Shown one piece after another: positions 35,253 to 43,871 of a stretch of DNA of 64,000 nucleotides. The notes beneath the pieces were generated by a model. The model did not search any database and was not told the DNA's origin. It saw only the letters and a list, made by a program, of their open reading frames with translations. This stretch comes from Martinezella lusitana (lineage in GTDB: Bacteria > Pseudomonadota > Alphaproteobacteria > Rhizobiales > Rhizobiaceae). The stretch spans positions 186,001 to 250,000 of the forward strand of contig NZ_JAFEVL010000075.1 of the NCBI RefSeq assembly GCF_016901135.1, read 5' to 3'. Position numbers and translations under genes: made by a program. The first letter of the stretch is position 1, and every line of letters starts with the position of its first letter.

Positions 35253-35276
35253 CTTTCTCAATTCCGCCCGCTAAAG

Positions 35277-37022
35277 TCAGTGGCTGTCGCGGTTCATCGG
35301 GATTTCCGAGCCGCGCGCGCCAACCAGGAAGTCCAGGTCAGCGCCGGTATCGGCCTGCATGACGGTCTTCACATAGAGACCGCCATAGCCGCCGGTGAGC
35401 GGCTTGACCGGGGAGACCCAGGCAGCGCGGCGCTTGGCCAGTTCCTCGTCGGAAACCTCGAGCTGGATCGTGCGGGCCGGCACGTCGACCGAGATCAAGT
35501 CGCCGTTCTGCACCAGCGCCAGAGGCCCGCCATCGGCGGCTTCCGGAGCTGTGTGCAGGATGACGGTGCCGTAGGCGGTGCCGGACATGCGCGCATCGGA
35601 AATGCGGATCATGTCGGTGATCCCCTTTTTCAGCACCTTCGGCGGCAGGCCCATGTTGCCGACCTCGGCCATGCCCGGGTAGCCCTTCGGGCCGCAATAC
35701 TTCAGCACCATGATACAGTTTTCGTCGATGTCGAGATCGTCGCGGTTGATGCGGGCGTGGTAGTCCTCGATGCTTTCGAAGACCACGGCGCGGCCCTTGT
35801 GCTGCATCAGATGCGGCGAGGCGGCTGATGGCTTCAACACCGCACCCTTCGGCGCCAGATTGCCGCGCAGAACCGCGATGCCGCCCGACTGGGTCAGCGC
35901 CTTTTCGCGCGGGACGATGACGTCGTCATTGTAATTGACGACATCCTTCACACCTGCCCAGATGCTTTCGCCGGTGACGGTGATCGCGTCCTTGTGCAGC
36001 AGGCCCATTTCGCCGACCGCCTTGATGACGACGGGCAGGCCGCCGGCATAGTAGAACTCTTCCATCAGGTGCTTGCCCGATGGCTGCAGGTTGACGATGG
36101 TCGGCACTTCGCGGCCGAGACGATCCCAGTCGTCGAGCGACAGGTCGACACCGATGCGGCCGGCAAGCGCCAAGAGGTGCAGGACCGCATTGGTCGAACC
36201 GCCGACAGCGCCGTTGACGCGGATGGCGTTCTCGAAGGCTTCCTTGGTCAGGATGTCGGAGGGTTTCAGATCCTCCTTGACCATGTCGACGATGCGACGG
36301 CCCGAAAGCTGCGAGATGACGCGGCGGCGGGCATCGACGGCCGGAATAGCGGCATTGCCGGGCAGCGTCATGCCGAGGGCTTCGGCCATCGACGCCATGG
36401 TCGAGGCCGTACCCATGGTCATACAGCTGCCGGCCGAGCGGGCCATGCCCTGCTCCGCGTCCATGAATTCCTCCAGCGACATCTCGCCGGACTTGACCAT
36501 TTCCGAGAACTGCCAGACCGCCGTGCCGGAGCCGACATCCTTGCCGCGCCACTTGCCGTTCAGCATGGGGCCGCCGGAAACGAGGATGACCGGGATATCG
36601 ACGGAGGCCGCACCCATCAACAGGCTCGGCGTTGTCTTGTCGCAGCCGCCGAGCAACACGACGCCGTCGACCGGATTGCCGCGGATCGCCTCTTCGACGT
36701 CCATGGCCGCCAGGTTGCGGAACATCATCGCCGTCGGCCGCAGCGTGCTTTCGCCGACCGAGAAGACCGGAAACTCCACAGGGAAGCCGCCGGCTTCGTA
36801 GACGCCGCGCTTCACGCGCTCGGCAAGATCGCGCAAATGCGCGTTGCAGGGCGTCAGCTCCGACCAGGTATTACAGATGCCGATGATCGGGCGGCCGTCG
36901 AAGGTGTCGGCCGGTAGGCCCTGGTTCTTCATCCAGGAGCGATGCATGATCGCGTTTTTACCGGTGCCGCCGAACCAGTCGTAGGAGCGCAGTCGGCGCG
37001 GCCATTCAGCTTTCTTCTTCAT
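35277..37022 (-). CDS. L-arabonate dehydratase (IlvD/EDD family)
   Basis: The enzyme dehydrates L-arabonate to L-2-keto-3-deoxyarabonate. The 581-residue protein carries the [2Fe-2S] ligands in IIGICNTWSELTPCN near residue 50, LLGGCDKTTPSLLMG near residue 124, and SAGSCMTMGTASTMA near residue 196. The catalytic Ser region RISDARMSGTAYGTV is near residue 478. The opening MKKKAEWPRRLRS and the length match the structurally characterised Rhizobium leguminosarum L-arabinonate dehydratase. It is the last gene of the block chvE-gguA-gguB-gguC-aldehyde dehydrogenase-dehydratase. Other pentonates or hexonates are possible substrates. Confidence 0.9.
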   Translation of the reverse strand: MKKKAEWPRRLRSYDWFGGTGKNAIMHRSWMKNQGLPADTFDGRPIIGICNTWSELTPCNAHLRDLAERVKRGVYEAGGFPVEFPVFSVGESTLRPTAMMFRNLAAMDVEEAIRGNPVDGVVLLGGCDKTTPSLLMGAASVDIPVILVSGGPMLNGKWRGKDVGSGTAVWQFSEMVKSGEMSLEEFMDAEQGMARSAGSCMTMGTASTMASMAEALGMTLPGNAAIPAVDARRRVISQLSGRRIVDMVKEDLKPSDILTKEAFENAIRVNGAVGGSTNAVLHLLALAGRIGVDLSLDDWDRLGREVPTIVNLQPSGKHLMEEFYYAGGLPVVIKAVGEMGLLHKDAITVTGESIWAGVKDVVNYNDDVIVPREKALTQSGGIAVLRGNLAPKGAVLKPSAASPHLMQHKGRAVVFESIEDYHARINRDDLDIDENCIMVLKYCGPKGYPGMAEVGNMGLPPKVLKKGITDMIRISDARMSGTAYGTVILHTAPEAADGGPLALVQNGDLISVDVPARTIQLEVSDEELAKRRAAWVSPVKPLTGGYGGLYVKTVMQADTGADLDFLVGARGSEIPMNRDSH

Positions 37023-37085
37023 AGTCTCGGTACCTTTTGCGTCGCCCGGGCCGCCTCGTTCGCGCCCAGGCCTTGAAATTGGCGG

Positions 37086-38519
37086 TCAGGCCAGCGTGTA
37101 GGCGGTCTTGACCGTGGTGAAGAATTCGGCGGCATATTTGCCCTGCTCGCGCGAACCGAAAGACGAACCCTTGCGGCCGCCGAACGGCACATGGAAATCG
37201 ACGCCCGCCGTCGGCAGGTTGACCATCACCATGCCGGCTTCCGCATTGCGCTTGAAATGCGTTGCGTATTTCAGGCTTGTCGTCGCGATGCCGGAAGACA
37301 GGCCGAACGGCGTGTCGTTGGCGACGGCAAGCGCTTCCTCGTAATCCTTCACCCGGATAACCGAGGCGACCGGCCCGAAGATCTCTTCGCGGCTGATGCG
37401 CATCTGGTTCGTGGCCTCGGTGAACAGCGTCGGCTGGAGGTAGAAGCCGGGCGTTTCGCGGCTGATAAGCTCACCGCCGAAGGCGAGCTTTGCGCCTTCC
37501 TGCCTGCCGATCTCGATATAGTCGGTGTCGGTCTTCAGCTGCTTGGCATCGACGACCGGGCCGATATGCGTGCCGGCCTTGGTGGCATTGTCGACGTTCA
37601 GCGTCTTGAGCTTCTCCGTCAGCGCCGCCACGAACTTGTCGTGGATGCCCTCGGTGACGATGAGCCGCGACGATGCCGTGCAGCGCTGGCCGGTCGAGAA
37701 GAAGGCAGAATTCGCGGCGGCCTCGACGGCAACCGTGAGATCCGCATCGTCAAGCACGACCATCGGGTTCTTGCCGCCCATTTCGAGCTGATACTTGCAG
37801 CCGTGCTCGACGGACGAAAGCGCGACGCGCTTGCCCGTGCCGACCGAACCGGTGAAGGTAATGCCTGATAGAACCGGGCTATCCAGCATCGCCTGTCCGA
37901 CGACCGAGCCCTTACCCATGACGAGATTCAACACGCCCTTCGGCAGGCCGGCGCGGTGGAGGATATCGACGATTGCCCAGGAGCAGCCGGGCACGAGATC
38001 GGCCGGCTTGAAGACGATGGTGTTGCCGTAGCAAAGCGCCGGCGCGATCTTCCAGGCCGGAATGGCGATCGGGAAGTTCCAGGGCGTGATAATGCCAATC
38101 ACGCCGAGCGGCTCGCGGGTGATCTCGACGCCGATATTCGGACGCACGGAGGGAAGCACCTCGCCCGCAAGACGCAGCGCCTCGCCGGCAAAGAAATCGA
38201 AGATCTGCGCGGCGCGGATTGTCTCGCCGATCGCCTCGGGCAAGGTCTTGCCCTCCTCGCGGGCAAGCAGCGCGCCAAGTTCGTCCTTGCGGGCGAGGAT
38301 CTCGTCGCTGGTTTTTCTCAGGATGGAGTGGCGCTCGAGAATGCCGGAGCGCGACCAGGCCGGAAACGCTGCTTTGGCGGCGGCGATGGCATCGGCAACG
38401 TCCTGAACGCTGGCGCTGGCGTAGAGGCCGACGACCTCGTTGGTATCAGACGGATTGATGTTTTCGGCGCCGGTCGTGCCGGTCCACTCGCCGGCGATCA
38501 GATTCTGATGAATGGTCAT
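37086..38519 (-). CDS. 2-oxoglutarate semialdehyde dehydrogenase (ALDH family)
   Basis: This NAD(P)-dependent aldehyde dehydrogenase of 477 residues would oxidise 2-oxoglutarate semialdehyde to 2-oxoglutarate, the final step of the non-phosphorylated pentose route. ITPWNFPIAIPAWK is near residue 145 and the cofactor loop FTGSVGTGKRVA near residue 223. The catalytic Glu is in LEMGGKNP near residue 247, the catalytic Cys in STGQRCTASSR near residue 281, and EEIFGPVASV is near residue 380. The substrate is inferred from its neighbours. It follows gguC after 66 bases and precedes the dehydratase after 63. Confidence 0.88.
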   Translation of the reverse strand: MTIHQNLIAGEWTGTTGAENINPSDTNEVVGLYASASVQDVADAIAAAKAAFPAWSRSGILERHSILRKTSDEILARKDELGALLAREEGKTLPEAIGETIRAAQIFDFFAGEALRLAGEVLPSVRPNIGVEITREPLGVIGIITPWNFPIAIPAWKIAPALCYGNTIVFKPADLVPGCSWAIVDILHRAGLPKGVLNLVMGKGSVVGQAMLDSPVLSGITFTGSVGTGKRVALSSVEHGCKYQLEMGGKNPMVVLDDADLTVAVEAAANSAFFSTGQRCTASSRLIVTEGIHDKFVAALTEKLKTLNVDNATKAGTHIGPVVDAKQLKTDTDYIEIGRQEGAKLAFGGELISRETPGFYLQPTLFTEATNQMRISREEIFGPVASVIRVKDYEEALAVANDTPFGLSSGIATTSLKYATHFKRNAEAGMVMVNLPTAGVDFHVPFGGRKGSSFGSREQGKYAAEFFTTVKTAYTLA

Positions 38520-38585
38520 GGCTTCATGCCTTCCTGGATCGTGTTGGAAATGCCCGGCCGATCCCTTACGGCCGGGCTCGACGAC

Positions 38586-39584
38586 TTACAGCTGGCGAAC
38601 AGCCACATTCTCTTCGGCGGCAACCGCCAGCGGATTGCGCAATGGCAGGCCAAACTCTGCGACTTCGATCTCGAACACATCGCCCGCCTCCGGCTTGATG
38701 CCTTCGGCAAAGGAGAGTGTTGCAGTGCCGAACATGTGCACATGCACATCGCCGGGAGCACGGAACAGGCCGTATTTGAAGTGATGATATTCGAGGTTTG
38801 CGAAGGTGTGCGACATGTTCGCCTCTCCCGACAGGAACGGCTTTTCGAAGATCACCTTATCGCCACGCTTGATGCGCGATGTGCCGCGAATATCCTCAGG
38901 CGCTGCACCGATGCGGATCTCCGGCCCGAAGCTCGCCGGGCGCAGCTTGGAATGGGCAAGATAGAGATAGTTGATCCGCTCGGTAACGTGATCGGAAAAT
39001 TCGTTCGAGAGCGCAAAGCCGATGCGGAATGGCGAGCCGTCCTTGGCGATGACGTAGATGCCAGCCATCTCAGGTTCTTCGCCGCCGTCAAGCGCGAAGG
39101 ACGGAGAAACGAGCGCCGCACCAGGTGCTGCGGCGCCATAGCCATTGCCCTTGTAGAACCATTCCGGCTGCACGCCCTTCTCGCCATCCTTGGGCTTGCC
39201 GCCCTCGATGCCCATCTTGAACATCTTCATGGAGTCGGTCAGCGTCTCTTCAGCCGCTTCCGTCGTCTTCCTGTGCATGGAGTCACGCGTCGCGGCCGAG
39301 CCGAGATGCGTCAGGCCGGTGCCCGTCAGATGCAGGTGGGCAGCGTCCGGATGTGTGATCGGCGGCAGGAAGCGGCCTTCGGCATAGATTTTTTCGAGGT
39401 CGATCACCTCTCCGAGGCCGTGCGCCTCAATGACCGAAGCCAACGACTTGCCGCTGTCGGCAGCCTCCATGGCAAGCGCGTAAACGCTGCCGCCGTTGAC
39501 GACGGCCTTGGCCGTATCGCCGGGACCGCTGCGAACAGCGACGATGATCTCGCCGTTCGAACCCTTGATCTGCGAGATGAGCAT
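38586..39584 (-). CDS. gguC: GguC family protein (AraD1-type, FAH fold), putative 2-keto-3-deoxyarabonate dehydratase
   Basis: The 332-residue protein belongs to the fumarylacetoacetate-hydrolase-fold GguC/AraD1 family. Members of this family convert L-2-keto-3-deoxyarabonate to 2-oxoglutarate semialdehyde. Features are PPITHPDAAHLHLTGTGLTHLG near residues 74-96, QPEWFYKGNGYGAAAPG near residue 143, the metal-binding GGEEPEMAGIYVI near residue 170 and RIGFALSNEFSDHV near residue 190. Gene order gguA-gguB-gguC next to chvE is as in Agrobacterium. It links import of the sugar to the dehydratase and semialdehyde dehydrogenase encoded downstream. Confidence 0.88.
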   Translation of the reverse strand: MLISQIKGSNGEIIVAVRSGPGDTAKAVVNGGSVYALAMEAADSGKSLASVIEAHGLGEVIDLEKIYAEGRFLPPITHPDAAHLHLTGTGLTHLGSAATRDSMHRKTTEAAEETLTDSMKMFKMGIEGGKPKDGEKGVQPEWFYKGNGYGAAAPGAALVSPSFALDGGEEPEMAGIYVIAKDGSPFRIGFALSNEFSDHVTERINYLYLAHSKLRPASFGPEIRIGAAPEDIRGTSRIKRGDKVIFEKPFLSGEANMSHTFANLEYHHFKYGLFRAPGDVHVHMFGTATLSFAEGIKPEAGDVFEIEVAEFGLPLRNPLAVAAEENVAVRQL

Positions 39585-39630
39585 GTTTTCATCCTTTCCT
39601 ATCAGACAGAGAACGGATGCAGTTTACCGT

Positions 39631-39653
39631 TCCGGCTCTCAGCGAGAGCCGGA
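39631..39653 (-). terminator. Intercistronic hairpin between gguB and gguC
   Basis: TCCGGCTCTC (39631-39640) pairs perfectly with GAGAGCCGGA (39644-39653) around a 3-base loop. It lies within the operon, 49 bases after the gguB stop, and has no T-run on the minus strand. It is more likely an mRNA-stability or partial-termination element than an operon end. Confidence 0.55.
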
Positions 39654-39701
39654 CTCTGTCATGGATTTGGTTTTAAAGTTTTGGCTGGTCGCGCTCTGCG
39701 A

Positions 39702-40910
39702 TCAGCCCTTGTTCTTGTTGTAGACGTCGATAAACACGGCAGCGAGCAACACCGCACCCTTGATCATCTTCTGCGAGTCCGTCTGGTAGCCAAGGATCGA
39801 CATACCCTGGTTCAAGACACCCATGATCAACGCGCCGATGACGGCGCCCGTCACCTTGCCGACGCCGCCGGAAGCAGACGCGCCACCGATGAAGCAGGCC
39901 GCGATGACGTCGAGCTCGAGACCGTCGCCGCCCTTGGCGGTTGCCGAGTTCAGGCGCGTTGCGATGATGATGCCGGCGATGCTGGCAAGAATGCCCATGT
40001 TGATAAAGGTGTAGAACGTCAGGCGCCGAGTATCGATGCCCGAGAGCTTCGTCGCCTTCTCGTTACCGCCCATGGCATAGATGCGACGGCCGATTGTCGT
40101 ACGCTGCGTGGCGAAGGCATAGAGGGCGATCAGCACCAGCATAAGAACCAGAACGTTCGGGAGGCCCCTGTAGGAGGAAATCTGGTAGCCGATGAAGATC
40201 GTCGCGGCGGCAATCACCAGGTTCTGCCCGACGAAGAAGCCGAACGGCTCCACATCGATACCGTGCGCCTCGTTAACGCTGCGGCGACGCCATGACATCA
40301 GGAACATGACAATCGGAATGGCGATGGTTAGAAAAATCGACGTCGAATGGATGCCGCCCATATCGAAGAAGTCGGGAATGAAGCCCGTCGCGACGATCTG
40401 GAAGGCCGGCGGGAACGGACCGATGCTGCTGCCGTTGCCGGTCGTGTTGATGATGGCATAGGTCAAGCCGCGGAAAACCAGCATGCCCGAAAGCGTCACG
40501 ATGAACGACGGAATGCGGTGGTAGGCGATGAAATATCCATGCCAGGCCCCGACGGCGGCGCCCATTAGCAGACAAATGACCGTCGCGAGAGCGAGATTCA
40601 TGTGCATCTGCACGACCAGCACACCGGCAACGGCACCGACGAAACCGACGACGGAGCCGACGGACAGGTCGATATGCCCGGCCACGATGACCAGCAGCAT
40701 GCCGAGCGCCATGATGACGATGAACGAATTCTGCAGCACGATGTTGGTCAGGTTCTGCGCCCTGAACAGCACGCCGTTCGTGAGATACTGGAACAGCAGC
40801 ATGATGACGACGAGCGCGATCAGCATGCCGTATTCGCGAATATTGTTGCGGATATGGTCGCCAACGGAAACGACGTGGCTGCTTTCCGTGGCTGGGTTGG
40901 CCGAACTCAT
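39702..40910 (-). CDS. gguB: Multiple-sugar ABC transporter permease
   Basis: The 402-residue inner-membrane protein has about ten or more hydrophobic helices and the ribose/xylose-type permease signature. That signature includes GHIDLSVGSVVGFVGAVAGV near residue 88, IPSFIVTLSGMLVFRGL near residue 133 and the ATPase-contact loop AMGGNEKATKLSGIDTRRL near residue 288. It imports sugars delivered by ChvE, with GguA supplying ATP. Its ATG overlaps the gguA stop by 4 bases. Confidence 0.92.
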   Translation of the reverse strand: MSSANPATESSHVVSVGDHIRNNIREYGMLIALVVIMLLFQYLTNGVLFRAQNLTNIVLQNSFIVIMALGMLLVIVAGHIDLSVGSVVGFVGAVAGVLVVQMHMNLALATVICLLMGAAVGAWHGYFIAYHRIPSFIVTLSGMLVFRGLTYAIINTTGNGSSIGPFPPAFQIVATGFIPDFFDMGGIHSTSIFLTIAIPIVMFLMSWRRRSVNEAHGIDVEPFGFFVGQNLVIAAATIFIGYQISSYRGLPNVLVLMLVLIALYAFATQRTTIGRRIYAMGGNEKATKLSGIDTRRLTFYTFINMGILASIAGIIIATRLNSATAKGGDGLELDVIAACFIGGASASGGVGKVTGAVIGALIMGVLNQGMSILGYQTDSQKMIKGAVLLAAVFIDVYNKNKG

Positions 40911-42445
40911 TGATGCTTCTCCCCTGAGCGCATGATAGCGCGCATGATGCTCTCCTGGCTCGCCTCTGCCTTTGGCAGTTCGGCGACGATGCGACCCTCG
41001 TTCATCACGTAGATACGATCGCAGGTGCCGAGAAGCTCGGGCATTTCCGATGAAATAATCAGAACACCCTTTCCGTCTGCGGCAAGCTGGTTGATGATGG
41101 AATAGATTTCGTATTTGGCGCCGACATCGATGCCGCGGGTCGGCTCATCGAGGATCAGGACATCAGGATCGGAGAACAGCCACTTCGACAATACCACCTT
41201 TTGCTGGTTGCCGCCGGAGAGATTGCCTGCTTCCTGGAAGACGCCGGCCGAACGGATGCGCAGCTTGGCGCGATAGTTCGTCGCCACCTGCAGCTCCCGC
41301 ACGTCGTCGATAACGGTCGCCTTTGAGACGCCGAGCAGATTGGCAAGCGTCGTATTGTGCAGGATACTGTTCGACAGAACGAGGCCGAGCTGCTTGCGGT
41401 CTTCCGTCACATAGGCAAGACCGGCATCGATCGCCTTGCGCACCGTGCTGGTGTCAACCGGTTTGCCCTCGACGAAGACTTCGCCGCTGACCTTGTGACC
41501 ATAGGACTTGCCGAACACGCTCATGGCGAATTCGGTGCGCCCGGCACCCATCAGGCCCGCGATGCCGACGACTTCGCCCTTGCGGACATTGACGTTGATA
41601 TCGTGCAGGATCTGCCGATCGCGATGCTGCTGGTGAAAGGCGTTCCAGTTCTTCACTTCGAAGATGGTCTCGCCGATCGGAACCGAGCGGGGCGGATATC
41701 GGTCGGCCAGCTCGCGGCCCACCATGTTGCGGATAATGATGTCTTCGCTGATCTCTTCTTCGTGACAGTTCAGCGTTTTCACCGCCATGCCGTCTCGCAA
41801 TACGGTGATCTCATCGGCCACCTTGCGCACTTCGTTGAGCTTGTGCGTGATGATGATCGAGGTGATGCCCTGATTGCGGAACTCGATGAGGAGATTGAGG
41901 AGCGCATCGGAATCATGTTCGTTCAGCGATGCCGTCGGCTCGTCGAGAATGAGCAGCTTGACGCTCTTCGACAGGGCCTTGGCGATCTCGACGAGCTGCT
42001 GCTTGCCGATGCCGATGTCGGTCACGAGCGTATTCGGAGATTCCTTGAGGCCCACCTTGGCAAGGAGCTTTTTGGTGCGGGTGAAGGTTTCCTGCCAATT
42101 GATCATGCCATTGGCGACGACCTCATTGCCCAGGAAGATATTTTCGGCAATCGACAGCAGCGGCACGAGCGCCAGCTCCTGATGGATGATGATGATGCCG
42201 ATCTCTTCGGAGTCCTTGATGGTCTTGAACTGCCGAACCGCGCCGTCATAGTAGATGTCGCCGTCATAGCTGCCAGCCGGGTAGACGCCCGAAAGCACCT
42301 TCATGAGGGTGGACTTGCCTGCCCCATTTTCGCCGACCAAAGCGTGAATTTCGCCCTGACGGACCTTCAGATTGACATTTTCCAAAGCGTTCACACCAGG
42401 GAACGACTTGGTGATGGTCCGCATTTCGAGGATGGTATTGTCCAT
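40907..42445 (-). CDS. gguA: Multiple-sugar ABC transporter ATP-binding protein, two-domain
   Basis: The 512-residue protein is a tandem ABC ATPase. Domain 1 has Walker A GENGAGKSTL near residue 38, a signature region IGKQQLVEIAKAL and Walker B LLILDEPTASL. Domain 2 has the degenerate Walker A GLMGAGRTEF near residue 300, the signature NLSGGNQQKVVLSKWL near residue 415 and LILDEPTRGID. A degenerate second site is usual for this sugar-import class. It powers GguB/ChvE transport. A 13-base-pair hairpin separates it from chvE, which is transcribed first. Confidence 0.93.
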   Translation of the reverse strand: MDNTILEMRTITKSFPGVNALENVNLKVRQGEIHALVGENGAGKSTLMKVLSGVYPAGSYDGDIYYDGAVRQFKTIKDSEEIGIIIIHQELALVPLLSIAENIFLGNEVVANGMINWQETFTRTKKLLAKVGLKESPNTLVTDIGIGKQQLVEIAKALSKSVKLLILDEPTASLNEHDSDALLNLLIEFRNQGITSIIITHKLNEVRKVADEITVLRDGMAVKTLNCHEEEISEDIIIRNMVGRELADRYPPRSVPIGETIFEVKNWNAFHQQHRDRQILHDINVNVRKGEVVGIAGLMGAGRTEFAMSVFGKSYGHKVSGEVFVEGKPVDTSTVRKAIDAGLAYVTEDRKQLGLVLSNSILHNTTLANLLGVSKATVIDDVRELQVATNYRAKLRIRSAGVFQEAGNLSGGNQQKVVLSKWLFSDPDVLILDEPTRGIDVGAKYEIYSIINQLAADGKGVLIISSEMPELLGTCDRIYVMNEGRIVAELPKAEASQESIMRAIMRSGEKHQ

Positions 42446-42505
42446 TGTCCGTATCCAACGCCGCGACCGACCATAGCAGACCGGGCGGCCGTCTTAAATA
42501 TTAGA

Positions 42506-42535
42506 GTCAGGGCTCGCATTTCTGCGAGCCCTGAC
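42506..42535 (-). terminator. Strong hairpin between chvE and gguA
   Basis: GTCAGGGCTCGCA (42506-42518) pairs perfectly with TGCGAGCCCTGAC (42523-42535) around TTTC. It stands 16 bases after the chvE stop and 61 bases before the gguA start. There is no T-tract, so it may protect the chvE message from 3' decay or cause partial termination, giving more binding protein than transporter. Confidence 0.7.
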
Positions 42536-42550
42536 CGGTATATCGGAAAA

Positions 42551-43615
42551 TTACTTCAGCTGATCAGCCTTGTAGTAACCGCCCTCGACGAGAATCTTCT
42601 CGTAGTTGCTCTTGTCGACTGCGACCGGGGTCAGCAGGTAGGACGGAACAACCTTGACGCCGTTGTCGTAGGTCTTCGTGTCGTTGACTTCAGGCGTCTT
42701 GCCTTCCATCAGAGCGTTGACCATGTCGACGGTGACCTTTGCGAGGTCACGGGTGTCCTTGAAGATCGTGGAGTGCTGCTCGCCGGCGATGATGGACTTA
42801 ACCGACGGAACTTCGGAGTCCTGGCCGGTGACGACTGGCAGCTTCACGCCGCCGGTGCCGTAGCCAACGCCCTTGAGCGAAGACAGGATGCCGATGGAAA
42901 GACCGTCATAAGGAGACAGAACAGCGTCTACATGCGAATCGGTGTAGTAAGCCGACAGCAGGTTATCCATACGAGCCTGGGCCGTTGCCGGATCCCAACG
43001 CAGCGTGCCGACCTTGTCCATGCCCATCTGGCCGGACTTGACGACGAGCTTACCGCTGTCGATGTAGGGCTTCAGAACCGACATTGCGCCGTCATAGAAG
43101 AAGAAGGCGTTGTTGTCGTCAGGCGAACCGCCGAAGAGCTCGATGTTGAACGGGCCCTTGCCATCCTTGAGGCCGAGGGCGTCGACGATCGAGCCAGCCT
43201 GCAGGACGCCGACCTTGAAGTTGTCGAACGTAGCGTAATAGTCGACATTGCCGCTGTTGCGGATCAGACGGTCATAGGCAATGACCTTGATGCCGGCATC
43301 ATGAGCCTTCTGCAGAACGTCGGACAGCGTGGTGCCGTCGATCGAGGCAACGACGAGGACCTTGTCGCCCTTCGTGACCATGTTTTCGATCTGCGAGAGC
43401 TGGTTCGGAATGTCGTCGTCGCCATACTGCAGGTCGGTGCCGTAGCCGGCAGCCTGAAGCTGCTTGACGATGTTGTTGCCGTCATCGATCCAGCGAGCCG
43501 AAGCCTTGGTCGGCATTGCGATACCAACGGTGCCCTTGTCTGCCGCGAAGGCAGGTGCCACCAGCGTAGCGACGCCGAGCGCAACGCCGGTCATCAATGA
43601 GATAATGGATTTCAT
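42551..43615 (-). CDS. chvE: Periplasmic multiple-sugar-binding protein ChvE
   Basis: ChvE binds aldose sugars such as galactose, glucose, arabinose and xylose for the GguAB transporter. In Agrobacterium it also signals sugar presence to the VirA kinase. The 354-residue protein has the same length as ChvE. Its signal peptide is MKSIISLMTGVALGVATLVA, cut near Ala24-Ala25. The type 1 periplasmic-binding-protein core includes GIAMPTKASARWIDDGNN, QYGDDDIPNQLSQIENM, AYDRLIRNS and LFGGSPDDNNAFFF. The ATG at 43615 follows AGGGAGAG; the frame is open further upstream but without a leader peptide. It is divergent from gbpR. Confidence 0.95.
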   Translation of the reverse strand: MKSIISLMTGVALGVATLVAPAFAADKGTVGIAMPTKASARWIDDGNNIVKQLQAAGYGTDLQYGDDDIPNQLSQIENMVTKGDKVLVVASIDGTTLSDVLQKAHDAGIKVIAYDRLIRNSGNVDYYATFDNFKVGVLQAGSIVDALGLKDGKGPFNIELFGGSPDDNNAFFFYDGAMSVLKPYIDSGKLVVKSGQMGMDKVGTLRWDPATAQARMDNLLSAYYTDSHVDAVLSPYDGLSIGILSSLKGVGYGTGGVKLPVVTGQDSEVPSVKSIIAGEQHSTIFKDTRDLAKVTVDMVNALMEGKTPEVNDTKTYDNGVKVVPSYLLTPVAVDKSNYEKILVEGGYYKADQLK

Positions 43616-43812
43616 TACTCTCTCCCTTGTTAATAGTGTGGCGGACGAAAAAACGCCCGCCCGAAACTGCGGCAGGTTCCGTAGAAGGAATGGTTTACTT
43701 CTAATTGTGAGAAACGAAGTAGGTCTCCTCCACGCTCTCACCTGTTATGAGTTGCAACCAGCGCACGATCGGCAAACTCGTACGATTTCGTATAACTGTC
43801 AAATAGAATAAC

Positions 43813-43842
43813 TGGCAAAACACATATCAAGTTTGGTATAAT
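43813..43842 (+). promoter_or_regulatory. Possible promoter of the gbpR-type gene
   Basis: A perfect -10 hexamer TATAAT lies at 43837-43842, with a weak -35 (TGGCAA, 43813-43818) 18 bases upstream. It is 30 bases ahead of the LysR gene start. It lies in the 256-base divergent region shared with chvE, where LysR-type control sites are expected. Confidence 0.45.
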
Positions 43843-43871
43843 GTTAAAAAATAGTACTTTTTTGCCGACGA

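Noticed and set aside
37956..43600. Two very long plus-strand frames (779 and 747 codons) opposite the chvE-ggu-dehydrogenase block
   Set aside because: Both cross several real gene boundaries, including start and stop sites of gguA, gguB and gguC. They read as charged low-complexity protein.
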